Of a DNA stretch of 64,000 bases, positions 1 to 7,484 are shown piece after piece (position 1 is the first letter of the stretch; every line of letters starts with the position of its first letter). Origin of the DNA: Streptomyces sp. I05A-00742 (GTDB lineage Bacteria; Actinomycetota; Actinomycetes; Streptomycetales; Streptomycetaceae). The notes beneath the pieces were generated by a model. It saw nothing but the letters and a program-made list of their open reading frames with translations, did no database searches and had not been told where the DNA came from. A program made the position numbers and the translations under genes. The stretch spans positions 236,652 through 300,651 of the forward strand of contig NZ_JABETO010000005.1 in assembly GCF_013055795.1 (NCBI RefSeq), in the 5' to 3' direction.

Positions 1-171
1 ATCGCGCCGTCGCGCGGGACGGCTCGGGAGGTGTCCGAGCAGTTGATGGAGCGGGGGGTGCTGGTGAAGGACACACATGGGTCGACGATCCGGATCGCTC
101 CGCCGCTGGTGATCTCGAAGGAGGATCTGGACTGGGGCCTGGAGCAACTGCGAGCGGTGCTCGCGGGGTAG
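1..171 (+). CDS. rocD: Ornithine aminotransferase, C-terminal end (partial)
   Basis: Only the last 56 codons are present; the gene enters from the left edge and stops at TAG. The tail contains GVLVKDTHGSTIRIAPPLVI, the conserved C-terminal segment of ornithine--oxo-acid transaminases (the family usually reads GVL-KDTH-NTIR-APPLVI), followed by a D-L-W-G/E-L helix. In the family this PLP enzyme converts ornithine and 2-oxoglutarate to glutamate semialdehyde and glutamate in arginine breakdown. The catalytic lysine and cofactor site lie outside the window, so function is inferred from the tail alone. It converges on the methyltransferase gene at 366, with a strong hairpin between them. Confidence 0.85.
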   Translation: MAPSRGTAREVSEQLMERGVLVKDTHGSTIRIAPPLVISKEDLDWGLEQLRAVLAG

Positions 172-211
172 GGGATTGCTCCGGACCCCCGCCCGCGCGG
201 TCGTCCTCGCG

Positions 212-244
212 CGCCGGCCGGGCTGACATCCAGCCCGGCCGGCG
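212..244. terminator. Strong bidirectional hairpin terminator
   Basis: A perfect 14-bp stem (CGCCGGCCGGGCTG at 212-225 pairing with 231-244) with a 5-nt loop, between the convergent ends of rocD and the methyltransferase gene. There is no U-tract, as is usual in Streptomyces. The rest of 172-365 holds no gene I can support. Confidence 0.8.
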
Positions 245-365
245 ATGAGGCCATACAGCGCGGTCTCCGACGGGAGCACGGCTGTGGGCGTGAGCGTGAT
301 GGACCAGGCGCGGTGGTCACGCGGCCAACTGGCCATGGCGGTCCACCGCTTCGGGACTCGTCCGA

Positions 366-1580
366 TTACGCAGAGACGTTCGAGGTCTTCGCCGGAGTCG
401 GCAGGCGCCAACTCGGGCCGTCCGGTGCTCCGAGCCACACCCGCTGACTCTCTGCTGTGACAGTGACCCCGAACTCCGTCGGCACCGGGGAGCCGGCCGA
501 ACACCAGGTGCCGAGCGCGTTCTCAAAGGCGTCCCAAAGGGCGACCGGACCGCCCTGGCGGACGTTCCATGTGTCGTCCGCCCTGGGCGTGAGGACGGCG
601 AAGGACTCGTTCGTGCCGTCGAGCACGTACGTGCAGGGCGTACCGTCGTCGGCCGGCATGGAGAAGAAGCGGGCGCCGGGCATGGCGAGCTGTGCCACGA
701 ACCCGCTGCCGGCCGCGGTCAGCCCGTCGGGCCCGTAGGGAGTGCGGCGAGAGGCGCCGTCATCCGGTGCGGGGATCGTGCCGAGGCTCGCGGGGGCGTC
801 CTGCTGCCGGGCAATCATGAAACTCGGATCGCTGTCGATGAACCGGCCCTCGGCACGGCCGTCGCGGCCGACGGTGAGGCGGACCAGGCCGAGTGAGCGC
901 ATCCAGCCGCGGAGGGTGGCGAGGACGAGCCCGCCGGGACGGGTCTGCCGCACCCACGCGTAGGGGACGTGGCGAACGCCGCACGTGGCGATGGTGCGGT
1001 CGTACGGAGCGCCCTCGGGGGCTCCGGCGAGGCCGTCGCCGGTGAGAAGGCGCGGGGCGTATCCGCAGCGGCCGAGTCCGTCCCGTGCCCGAGCGGCGAC
1101 GTCGGGATCCGTCTCGATGGAGGTGACCCGGTCGGGGCTGAGACGGTGGCACATGAGGGCGGTCGAGTACCCGGTGCCGGTACCGATCTCCATGACGGTC
1201 ATTCCGTCGTCCACCTGGAGTTCTTCCAGCATGTGCACGACGAGGGCCGGCAGGGTGGAGGACGACGTCGGATGCGCGCCGCTGATGGGCTTCGGGTCGG
1301 TCCAGTCGGTCTCTTGGCCGTCGAACTGTGTGACGAGGGTTTCGTCGGCGTACGCCTGCCGCAGCCATTCCCCGACGCCGACGAGGTCGGCCGTGACGGG
1401 GGCCCACGTCGTCAGGCCGGGGGCGTCGGTCTCGCGGTGGAAGCACCGGACGAATTCATGACGGGGGACGGCTTCTACGGCGGCGCGCCACGCCGGGCTG
1501 CGCAGCCGACCGTCGTCGGCGAGGTGGGCCGCGAGCCGGTGCCGCAGCTCGGTTGCGGTGGGGGTGACGTCAGGTGCCAT
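366..1580 (-). CDS. PIMT-like methyltransferase of the ATP-grasp peptide maturase system
   Basis: This 404-residue protein is a protein-L-isoaspartate O-methyltransferase homologue. SSTLPALVVHML (107-118) and the SAM-binding loop EIGTGTGYST (131-140) match the PIMT fold, and a C-terminal half of about 180 residues goes beyond housekeeping PIMT (about 220 residues). Such enzymes accompany ATP-grasp RiPP ligases (the SAV_5884/5885-type system). In the related fuscimiditide pathway the homologue methylates an Asp side chain to drive aspartimide formation. Its start overlaps the ATP-grasp gene by 11 nt, so the two are translationally coupled. Identity of the methylated residue here is inference. 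Confidence 0.85.
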   Translation of the reverse strand: MAPDVTPTATELRHRLAAHLADDGRLRSPAWRAAVEAVPRHEFVRCFHRETDAPGLTTWAPVTADLVGVGEWLRQAYADETLVTQFDGQETDWTDPKPISGAHPTSSSTLPALVVHMLEELQVDDGMTVMEIGTGTGYSTALMCHRLSPDRVTSIETDPDVAARARDGLGRCGYAPRLLTGDGLAGAPEGAPYDRTIATCGVRHVPYAWVRQTRPGGLVLATLRGWMRSLGLVRLTVGRDGRAEGRFIDSDPSFMIARQQDAPASLGTIPAPDDGASRRTPYGPDGLTAAGSGFVAQLAMPGARFFSMPADDGTPCTYVLDGTNESFAVLTPRADDTWNVRQGGPVALWDAFENALGTWCSAGSPVPTEFGVTVTAESQRVWLGAPDGPSWRLPTPAKTSNVSA

Positions 1581-2532
1581 GGGTGCCTCGTTCCAGTAGG
1601 CCGGCGAGGGCGGCGGTCATGGGCAGGCCCGTGGGGGGCTCCATCCACGCCCATTGCCCGGAGGGGTTGCACTCGATGAACACCCACGCGCCGGAGGAGG
1701 TGTGGGCGAAGTCGAATGCTCCGAAGACGAGTCCGAAGTGCCGGAGACAGGCGAAGATCGCGCGCTCTGCTTCCGGCGGCGGGGTGACGGGGGTGTACGT
1801 GTGGGTGCTGTAGTCGGTGCGCCAGTCGAGCAGTCCGGAGTCGATGCGCACCGCGAACACTCGGTCCCCCATCACGGTCACGCGGACGTCCGCGGTCTTG
1901 TCCACCTGCGCTTGGAAGAGGTGCATGGTGCCGGCGAGGGCGTCGTCGATCTCGTCGGCCCCGACCGTGGTGACGGGCACGGTCTGCGCCTTGCCGTCGA
2001 CGAGGTAGAGCGGTACGGAGAGGGGTTTGAAGATGACGGGCCCGTGCCGCTTGATGAAGGCGCGGGCATCGTCGGGCCGGTTGGTGATCAGCGTGGGCGG
2101 GACGGTGAAGCCGCACGCTGCGGCGGTGGCGAGGCCGGCGGGTTTGTACTCCGCGTCGCCGATGCGGCCGGGGCGATTGACGTAGAGGCAGTCGGGGAGC
2201 GAGGCGAGGACACCGCCGAGCCCGTATCGGGCTTGAGCGGCGGCGAACCTGGCGTCCTGTGAGTCGAGGTGGGGGAAGGCAAACCCGGAGGGGCGCCGGT
2301 AGTACAGGGAGCGGACGGCGCCCAGTTCGGCGGTGCGGGTCGGGGTCTGCACGCTTCCGCGCCACCGCTCCGCGTCGCCGCCGATGAAGGCGGAGCACGT
2401 GAGGGTGGCGGGGAAGTCACCGGAGTCGAACCGCACGACCGGGACACCCCGGTCGTGCAGCTCGGCAATCACCAGATCGGCGGTCGGATCGTCGAGGTTG
2501 GTGACGACCGCGACCGGGCGGGGATCCGTCAC
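1570..2532 (-). CDS. tgmB: ATP-grasp RiPP (graspetide) ligase, SAV_5884 family
   Basis: The 320-residue protein has the ATP-grasp graspetide ligase layout: N-terminal preATP-grasp Rossmann part (VAVVTNLDDPTADLV, 7-21), LYYRRP (76-81), the nucleotide-binding VIFKPL strand (166-171), and the metal-binding C-terminal FIECNPSGQWAW (285-296), which is nearly diagnostic for the MvdC/MvdD/TgmB group. These enzymes phosphorylate Asp/Glu side chains of a precursor peptide and join them to Ser/Thr (ester) or Lys (amide), giving side-chain macrocycles. The GTG start overlaps the precursor stop (GTGA). The gene symbol follows the family name tgmB. Confidence 0.9.
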   Translation of the reverse strand: MTDPRPVAVVTNLDDPTADLVIAELHDRGVPVVRFDSGDFPATLTCSAFIGGDAERWRGSVQTPTRTAELGAVRSLYYRRPSGFAFPHLDSQDARFAAAQARYGLGGVLASLPDCLYVNRPGRIGDAEYKPAGLATAAACGFTVPPTLITNRPDDARAFIKRHGPVIFKPLSVPLYLVDGKAQTVPVTTVGADEIDDALAGTMHLFQAQVDKTADVRVTVMGDRVFAVRIDSGLLDWRTDYSTHTYTPVTPPPEAERAIFACLRHFGLVFGAFDFAHTSSGAWVFIECNPSGQWAWMEPPTGLPMTAALAGLLERGTHGT

Positions 2533-2846
2533 TGGTCGGTGTCGTTCCCGGTGTCGCTGTCGGGAGAGTCGCTGTTGCGGTCGCCCTGACCCGTGGTGCC
2601 GGTGGGCGGGTTGGTGCCGGACGAGGTCCCGTGCCCCGGCGCCATCACGACCGCGCCGGCGGCGTCGAGGTAGCGGGCGGTCTGCGTGGTGGCGTCGAGC
2701 TCGACGCGGGCGTACTGGTGCCCGTCGAACGGCGGATACGGAGCGATGCGGCGCAGCGCCCAGGGGGTGGGGGTCCGGTGTCCCTGGGGGAGCGGTGTCC
2801 CGGTGGGGAACCGGTCGGAGTGGTTGAACATCGCGGGCCTTTCCAT
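2529..2846 (-). CDS. tgmA: Putative ATP-grasp-modified RiPP precursor (graspetide precursor)
   Basis: A 105-residue peptide lying directly before the ligase. The leader contains TPWALRRIAPYPP (27-39) and YARVELDATTQTARYLDAAG (45-64), the conserved leader of the ATP-grasp-target RiPP family that is read by the ligase. The tail (71-105) is low-complexity: a Gly/Thr/Ser half (GHGTSSGTNPPTGTTGQG, 71-88) and a half with six Asp among Ser, Thr and Asn (89-105). That is the expected arrangement for hydroxyl donors ester-linked to carboxyl acceptors. No cleavage site, protease or exporter is obvious nearby. Precursor identity is strong; ring pattern is unknown. Confidence 0.85.
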   Translation of the reverse strand: MERPAMFNHSDRFPTGTPLPQGHRTPTPWALRRIAPYPPFDGHQYARVELDATTQTARYLDAAGAVVMAPGHGTSSGTNPPTGTTGQGDRNSDSPDSDTGNDTDQ

Positions 2847-2907
2847 CGGGAGACGGACAGAACTGTGGCCGGGTAGGGCGAGCGGCGAACGGTCGGCCCG
2901 GGATGTA

Positions 2908-3408
2908 TCAGGCTCCGGGGCGGCTCGTTCGTACGTCGAGGCGGGAGCGGGGGCGCGCGCGGGTGGTGCCCCATCGGACCGTGCCGGCCTGAATACCGGC
3001 TTCGATGAACCGGGAAAGGTCCTCTTGAGTGCGGCCGACGGGTGTCGGTTCGAACGAGAGAGTCAGGCGCACAGGGCCGCCGGCGGCGACGTGCTCCTGC
3101 CACTCCTTCCCGGTGCCGGGGATACGGAGTTCCCACCAGGCGTCGCCGTAGTCGAGACGGGCGATGCCGTGGTGCAGGGATATCCGCGATCCGATGTAGC
3201 GGGGTTCTTCCTCGATGGGGCTCAGGCCCCAGCAGAAGGACAGGGCGCGCATGCCGGCCTCGATCCACTCCACGGTTTCGCCGGCCCGCCGGGGCGGTTC
3301 GTGGGTCAGCAGAAGCCGGGCGACGGGGCCGGTGTCGGCGTGGTGGATCCCGTGACTGTAGGTGAGGCCGGAGAGGAACCCGAGGCTGGGCGAGACTTGT
3401 GTCGTCAC
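2908..3408 (-). CDS. Hypothetical protein coupled to the graspetide operon
   Basis: I do not recognise this 166-residue protein. The chosen GTG start (VTTQVSPSLGFLSG) overlaps the stop of the upstream ATPase gene as GTGA; a longer reading frame upstream is possible but would overlap the ATPase by about 100 nt. It has no signal peptide or membrane segment. It contains aromatic and Gly motifs (WWELRIPGTGKEW) and an Arg-rich tail. It sits 61 nt before the RiPP precursor on the same strand, so it is probably co-transcribed. It could be an accessory or regulatory factor for the pathway; no function is claimed. Confidence 0.7.
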   Translation of the reverse strand: MTTQVSPSLGFLSGLTYSHGIHHADTGPVARLLLTHEPPRRAGETVEWIEAGMRALSFCWGLSPIEEEPRYIGSRISLHHGIARLDYGDAWWELRIPGTGKEWQEHVAAGGPVRLTLSFEPTPVGRTQEDLSRFIEAGIQAGTVRWGTTRARPRSRLDVRTSRPGA

Positions 3409-3833
3409 TGCGGCCTCACCTCGGCCCATACGGCCTTGCCGAACGGTCTGAGGGTGATCCCCCACGTGGCAAGGGCGTCGACGATGTAGAGGCCACGGCC
3501 CCGGCACCGCTCGCCGCTCTCGGGCCTCAACCGGGGCTCGCGGCGCACGGGGTCATGCACCTGGATACGGGTGCGGGCGTCGGTGGCGTCGACGATGACG
3601 CGCAGGCGATCGCCGGGCTCGCTGCCGTAGCGAACCGAGTTGGTCACCAGCTCGGACACGACGAGCGTGACGGCGAACAGGTATGCGTCATCCGGGTCGG
3701 TCACGGCGTGCTTGACGACTTCCCGAGCGTAGGCGCGGGCCATGGCGGGAGCCTGCTCGGTGGCGGGCAAGGTGAGATGCGGCGGCAGGCCGGCGGAAGC
3801 CGGAGCGCTGAGCGCCGGCGTGGAGGCGCTCAC
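3405..3833 (-). CDS. Anti-sigma-factor-like ATP-binding protein (HATPase, RsbW family)
   Basis: A 142-residue single-domain GHKL ATPase. The N-box VVSELVTNSVRYG (58-70, with the Mg-binding Asn65) and the G-box GRGLYIVDAL (112-121) are clear. A phosphorylatable His domain is absent, which fits the many Streptomyces RsbW-like serine kinases/anti-sigma factors rather than a sensor kinase. No sigma factor or STAS partner lies beside it. It overlaps both neighbours (ATGA upstream, GTGA downstream), so its product is made together with them. Confidence 0.85.
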   Translation of the reverse strand: MSASTPALSAPASAGLPPHLTLPATEQAPAMARAYAREVVKHAVTDPDDAYLFAVTLVVSELVTNSVRYGSEPGDRLRVIVDATDARTRIQVHDPVRREPRLRPESGERCRGRGLYIVDALATWGITLRPFGKAVWAEVRPQ

Positions 3834-4270
3834 CGCTCATGCCCCCGCGCCCGTTCGCGCTGCTGAATCAACCGCTCGAACTGGATCTGGGACATCAGCA
3901 ACTCGGACGGCGTCAGGAGTAGCGTCGATTCCACGTTGCTGCCGTCCTCGAAGTGCACTTGGACGCGCATGACCGCTCGTTGGGCGCGGTGGTCGTACAG
4001 GGCATCGCGTTTCAGCAGCGTGACGTGTGTGACCGGGACGGGCACGGTGCGGAGGGTGGAGCCGTCGGAAGGCGCGGACCATTCTCTGCCGCCGCCCGGC
4101 GGGCGCAGCTTGTACGTCTTCGCGCCCTCACGGGGGAGGGCCACGACGACGCCGATTCGTCCGCCCGCGCCGAGGTCGAAGGCGAGGTCACCCAAACGAG
4201 GGTGGTACGGCTCGCCTGTCCCGATCTCCGCGTCCCCAGAAGGGAGTTGCTCCGAAGTCGTGTCGGTCAT
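3830..4270 (-). CDS. Hypothetical protein in the regulator-graspetide operon
   Basis: I chose the ATG giving MTDTTSEQLPSGD (146 residues) over an upstream start 20 codons longer, because the extension (rich in F, R and W) looks like leader DNA. The middle (GDLAFDLGAGGRIGVVVALP followed by a Tyr-Lys-Leu-Arg-Pro stretch) looks like a small beta-barrel such as those of short regulators found beside XRE/HATPase genes; the C-terminus is a Gln/Arg-rich helix. The stop overlaps the HATPase start as ATGA. No family is assigned. Confidence 0.7.
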   Translation of the reverse strand: MTDTTSEQLPSGDAEIGTGEPYHPRLGDLAFDLGAGGRIGVVVALPREGAKTYKLRPPGGGREWSAPSDGSTLRTVPVPVTHVTLLKRDALYDHRAQRAVMRVQVHFEDGSNVESTLLLTPSELLMSQIQFERLIQQRERARGHER

Positions 4271-4326
4271 GACCCCGAAGTTAAGAGGACGCCAGCCGCC
4301 GAATATGAACCGAGGGAATACCGTCC

Positions 4327-5556
4327 TCATCCATCGAGGTGAAACCGGTCCGACATGCGGCGCAGCTTCTCGCGGGTGGACGCTCGTTCCGCGTACACGA
4401 TGCTGCGCAGGGTTGACCGGGCAATGGGGTGGTTGCGGATGAGCTGGGGTGCGATGCGCTCAGCCTTTTCCAGCTCGGCCAACGCGGTGTCCCTGTTGCC
4501 GTCCCATAGCCAGGCGCGCGCGAGTTCCATGTGGTGGTGCCCCTGACGGGAGCTGGGGAGTGAGGCGATCATCTCCGGGCTCGTGCGTCGGTGTATGGCC
4601 AGCGCCCGTCGCTGCTCCCGCATCTCAAGGGCGACGCTGATGGCATGAATCTGCACGTTGCCGGGTGAGAACGTCAGAGAGTGCCGGTCGTACACGGGTG
4701 GACCGGCGTACTCGGCCAGCCGGTCGGCTGCGGCTTTTGCGTGCGCGATGCGGTCCTCGGCCTCTGATCGGAGGTTGCCGCGCGCGGCAGAGACGGCGGC
4801 CCGGAGCTGGAGTGCCCCCCATGCGCGAACAGCGAGTGGTTCGGCTTGGTCGTAGCCTTCCTGAACACTGCGGATGGCCTTGTCCGACAGGGTGATCGCG
4901 TCTTCCCAGTCAGCAGTTGCCCACATGTCCCATACACGCATCCAGTCGGCCACGGCAGGCATGACCGGGTCACCGGAGAGGCGGGCGGACCAAGCTGCCC
5001 GTTCACACGACATGGTGACCAGCTCGGGGTGGCCGAGGGCGTGGGCTGCGGTGTGAGCGAACTTGCAGCACACCGCGTAGATGGAGAACGCCTCTTCCCG
5101 CTCGTGACCCGTGCAGACTTCCGCGAGGGCCCTGGCTTCTCGTAGGAGGTCGGGCAGCACCTCCATGATCGCTACGTTGGCCGCAGCGTCCCTCAGACGG
5201 TGAAGACGGGTGGTCTCCTGCCAGAGCTGCCGGGCCGGCCGCGGGGTCCCGGCAAAGACCGGGGTCAAGTCGTAGCGGCGGAGTTCCCTCAGGATCGACG
5301 AGGCAGCGACTTGCCATTGGTTCTCGCCAGGGCTGCTGTTGTAGGGCCGCCCGATCAGGTCGTTCGGGTGGATGTGCAACTCACTGGCCAGCAGGTTCAG
5401 CAGACCCACGCGATCGATTTCGATCAGGCCGCGCTCCATCTTCGACACCCACCCCTGAGACTTTCCCAAGGCGACCGCGAGGTCGGCCTGGGCCATTCCC
5501 AGGCGGAGTCGCGCGCGACGTGCTCGACGCCCGATCTCCTCGGCTTCTTCCAACAT
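4327..5556 (-). CDS. XRE-family transcriptional regulator with TPR-like C-terminus
   Basis: 409 residues from the ATG at 5556, preceded by GAGGT six nt upstream; a TTG one codon earlier is less likely. The N-terminus is a Cro/CI helix-turn-helix (GMAQADLAVALGKSQGWVSK, 20-39). The rest is an all-helical, Ala/Arg-rich stretch with repeated A-x-x-L patterns, consistent with TPR-type sensing domains of Streptomyces XRE regulators that bind peptides or partner proteins. It is first in the minus-strand series that runs into the graspetide genes with a 56-nt gap to the next gene, so it is the obvious candidate regulator of that cluster. Confidence 0.85.
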   Translation of the reverse strand: MLEEAEEIGRRARRARLRLGMAQADLAVALGKSQGWVSKMERGLIEIDRVGLLNLLASELHIHPNDLIGRPYNSSPGENQWQVAASSILRELRRYDLTPVFAGTPRPARQLWQETTRLHRLRDAAANVAIMEVLPDLLREARALAEVCTGHEREEAFSIYAVCCKFAHTAAHALGHPELVTMSCERAAWSARLSGDPVMPAVADWMRVWDMWATADWEDAITLSDKAIRSVQEGYDQAEPLAVRAWGALQLRAAVSAARGNLRSEAEDRIAHAKAAADRLAEYAGPPVYDRHSLTFSPGNVQIHAISVALEMREQRRALAIHRRTSPEMIASLPSSRQGHHHMELARAWLWDGNRDTALAELEKAERIAPQLIRNHPIARSTLRSIVYAERASTREKLRRMSDRFHLDG

Positions 5557-5852
5557 CAACGCACCTCATTCGGCGTGAGGCGCCGGCGGCGCTCAGGCGG
5601 GCGACGGGGCATCGGTGCTCCATCCGTCGGGCTCGTACCCTTGCACCGTACCCACAGCCTGAGAGGCGTGTGGAGGGCCGCAGAACAGGAGTTCCGCCCG
5701 CACATCAAGTGGCGAGCGTAAAAATACGAAAGCCCGCAGGATCCGGGCACACGCGTCGGCCCGGTCCGTCAAGCCGCTCATGGAGCGCGCCCGGGAGGTC
5801 GCCCGGGGCAAGGCGGGGCACATGGGCGGCCGGTGATCCACCGGTCCGGGCA
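5557..5852. other. Intergenic region upstream of the XRE gene
   Basis: About 300 nt with no convincing gene; short ORFs on both strands lack coding signs. It contains the only AT-rich patch nearby (around 5710-5735, TAAAAATACGAAA), a likely promoter area for the leftward XRE operon, and a hairpin at 5828-5847 behind the next gene. Confidence 0.5.
5828..5847 (-). terminator. Hairpin after the glutathionylspermidine-synthase-like gene
   Basis: GGCCGGTG (5828-5835), loop ATC, then CACCGGTCC (5839-5847); one G-U pair. It lies just 3' of the minus-strand stop at 5853. Confidence 0.5.
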
Positions 5853-7058
5853 TCAAAGAATCACGTGCGGCAGGAACCGCGCGTACCCGTCCGTCACCAG
5901 CCCTTCCGACTCGCGGATGCCCAGCCCCGCCGGCTCGTCCTCCACGACCCATGCCCCCAACACCACGTGGTTCCCGTCGAACGACGGCAGGGGAGCCAGC
6001 TCCTGGTAGCAGCAGCGCTCGTCCCGGAGCGCCGGGGCACCGTCCCCGGCCGGGTGGACCGTCACCCCCGCCCCCTCCCGCCCGAGCAGCGGCTTGGCGA
6101 CGTACCCCGTCGTACGGGCCAGCTCCCGAGGGCCGTCGAGATAGGCGGGAAGCAGGTTCGGATGGCCGGGAAAGAGCTCCCAGAGCACGGCGAGGAGCGC
6201 CTTGTTGGAGAGGAGCATCTTCCAGGCGGGCTCGATCCAGAGGGTGGACCCGGTGCCACCACCGTTGTCGAGCGTGTCGAGGACGTGCGGACCGAAGTCG
6301 TCCGCGACCAGCCACTCCCAGGGGTAGAGCTTGAAGCAGGCGCGGAGGAAGCCGTAGCGCTCGTCGACGAAGCGGCCGGATATCCGGTCCCAGCCGATGT
6401 TCTCCATGGAGATCGCTCGGGTGTCGAGCCCGGCCTGGGCGGCGGTCTCGCGGAGGTAGGCGACGGTCATCAGGTCCTCGCCGAGCTCGTCGCCGGCGGA
6501 GTGGGCGAAGTGCAGGGGGGCGCCGGGCGGGAGCAGGGCGGCCTGGCGCTTCCAGGCGTCGACGAGGCGTTCGTGCAGGGAGTTCCACTGGTCGGCGCCG
6601 GCGACGCCGGCGAAGCGCTCCTCCATCCAGAACCACTGCGGGCTCGCGGCCTCCACCAGGGAGGTGGGGGTGTCGGCGTTGTACTCCAGCAGCCGGGCCG
6701 GGCCGTTCCCGTCGTAGTGGAGGTCGAAGCGGCCGTAGAGCGAGGGCAGTTCGGCCCGCCGGTGCCAGGACTCGGCGACGAGCCCGGCCAGCCGGGGGTC
6801 GGTGATCCCGAGGTCGGCGAAGCGGCCGGTGTCGACGATGTTCGCGGCGGCGGCCAGGCACATGCCGTGCAGCTCCTCGACGGTCTCCTCCAGGGCCTCG
6901 ACCTCGGGCAGGGTGAAGGAGTAGTAGGCGCTCTCGTCCCAGTACGGGCGCAGTTCGCCGTCCGGGTGGCGGGTGAGCGGGTAGATCAGGCCCTGCTCCT
7001 CGACGGTCTCCTGCCAGCCGGGGCGCGGGGTGGTGCGGTGGCGGCGCACGGCTCTCAC
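5853..7058 (-). CDS. Glutathionylspermidine synthase-like ATP-grasp protein (YgiC-like)
   Basis: 401 residues from a GTG start that overlaps the stop of the lipoprotein gene (GTGA); a longer frame upstream runs through the lipoprotein gene and is rejected. Motifs are those of the GSP-synthase ATP-grasp family: FDLHYDGNGPARLLEYNADTP-type segment, MENIGWD, then WKMLLSNKALLAVLWELFPG and YVAKPLLGREGAGV near the C-terminus. The C-terminal amidase of E. coli Gss is absent, as in YgiC/YjfC. Activity is unproven for this subgroup; ligation of a peptide-like acid to an amine is what the fold suggests. Pairing with a DUF1190-like lipoprotein matches the ygiB-ygiC pair. Confidence 0.85.
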   Translation of the reverse strand: MRAVRRHRTTPRPGWQETVEEQGLIYPLTRHPDGELRPYWDESAYYSFTLPEVEALEETVEELHGMCLAAAANIVDTGRFADLGITDPRLAGLVAESWHRRAELPSLYGRFDLHYDGNGPARLLEYNADTPTSLVEAASPQWFWMEERFAGVAGADQWNSLHERLVDAWKRQAALLPPGAPLHFAHSAGDELGEDLMTVAYLRETAAQAGLDTRAISMENIGWDRISGRFVDERYGFLRACFKLYPWEWLVADDFGPHVLDTLDNGGGTGSTLWIEPAWKMLLSNKALLAVLWELFPGHPNLLPAYLDGPRELARTTGYVAKPLLGREGAGVTVHPAGDGAPALRDERCCYQELAPLPSFDGNHVVLGAWVVEDEPAGLGIRESEGLVTDGYARFLPHVIL

Positions 7059-7417
7059 CCGCCGCCGGAGCCGGAGGAGGAGCAGCCGAAGCCGCCGCGG
7101 TCGACGGCCTGGCTCTTGCTGAAGGTGCCGCTGTCGGCGTAGCCGCCGGACTTCCGGTCGGGGCCGTAGTACCAGCGGGCGGACGAGCCCGAGGATCCCG
7201 ACGACCCTGTCGAGCCTGACGACCCCGAGGACGATGTGCTCTTGCACGCCTTGGAGTCGAGGACGCGGTAGCCGCGCGTCACGTCGTAACTGTTCGGATC
7301 GACACAGCGTTTGTCCGGCTCGGACCCGCAGGAGGTCAGGGCGGTGGCGAGCACGCCCATACCGCCGAGGACCACCGTGCTGGACCGGAGTCTGCGCCGT
7401 GAGGCTGTCTGTCCCAT
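7055..7417 (-). CDS. Lipoprotein resembling YgiB/DUF1190
   Basis: 120 residues from MGQTASRRRLRSS. It has a twin-Arg-containing basic n-region, a hydrophobic stretch and a lipobox ending at Cys30 (ALTSCGS), so it should be lipid-anchored outside the membrane. A Ser/Gly linker (SSGSSGSTGSSGSSGSS) precedes a Tyr-rich segment, and the C-terminus has VDRGGFGCSSSGSGGG; an RGGFG motif also ends the DUF1190 proteins (YgiB) that accompany GSP-synthase-like enzymes. An alternative start 10 codons upstream is possible. The GTGA overlap with the next gene shows translational coupling. Confidence 0.75.
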   Translation of the reverse strand: MGQTASRRRLRSSTVVLGGMGVLATALTSCGSEPDKRCVDPNSYDVTRGYRVLDSKACKSTSSSGSSGSTGSSGSSGSSARWYYGPDRKSGGYADSGTFSKSQAVDRGGFGCSSSGSGGG

Positions 7418-7484
7418 CTCACTCCCCCGTCGTACATGTGTCCGCACACGATAGACCCGCGCACTGACAACGCCCGGGGCGGGC

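Noticed and set aside
2908..3408. Second RiPP precursor
   Set aside because: 166 residues with a folded-protein composition and no low-complexity Thr/Asp core or family leader motif.
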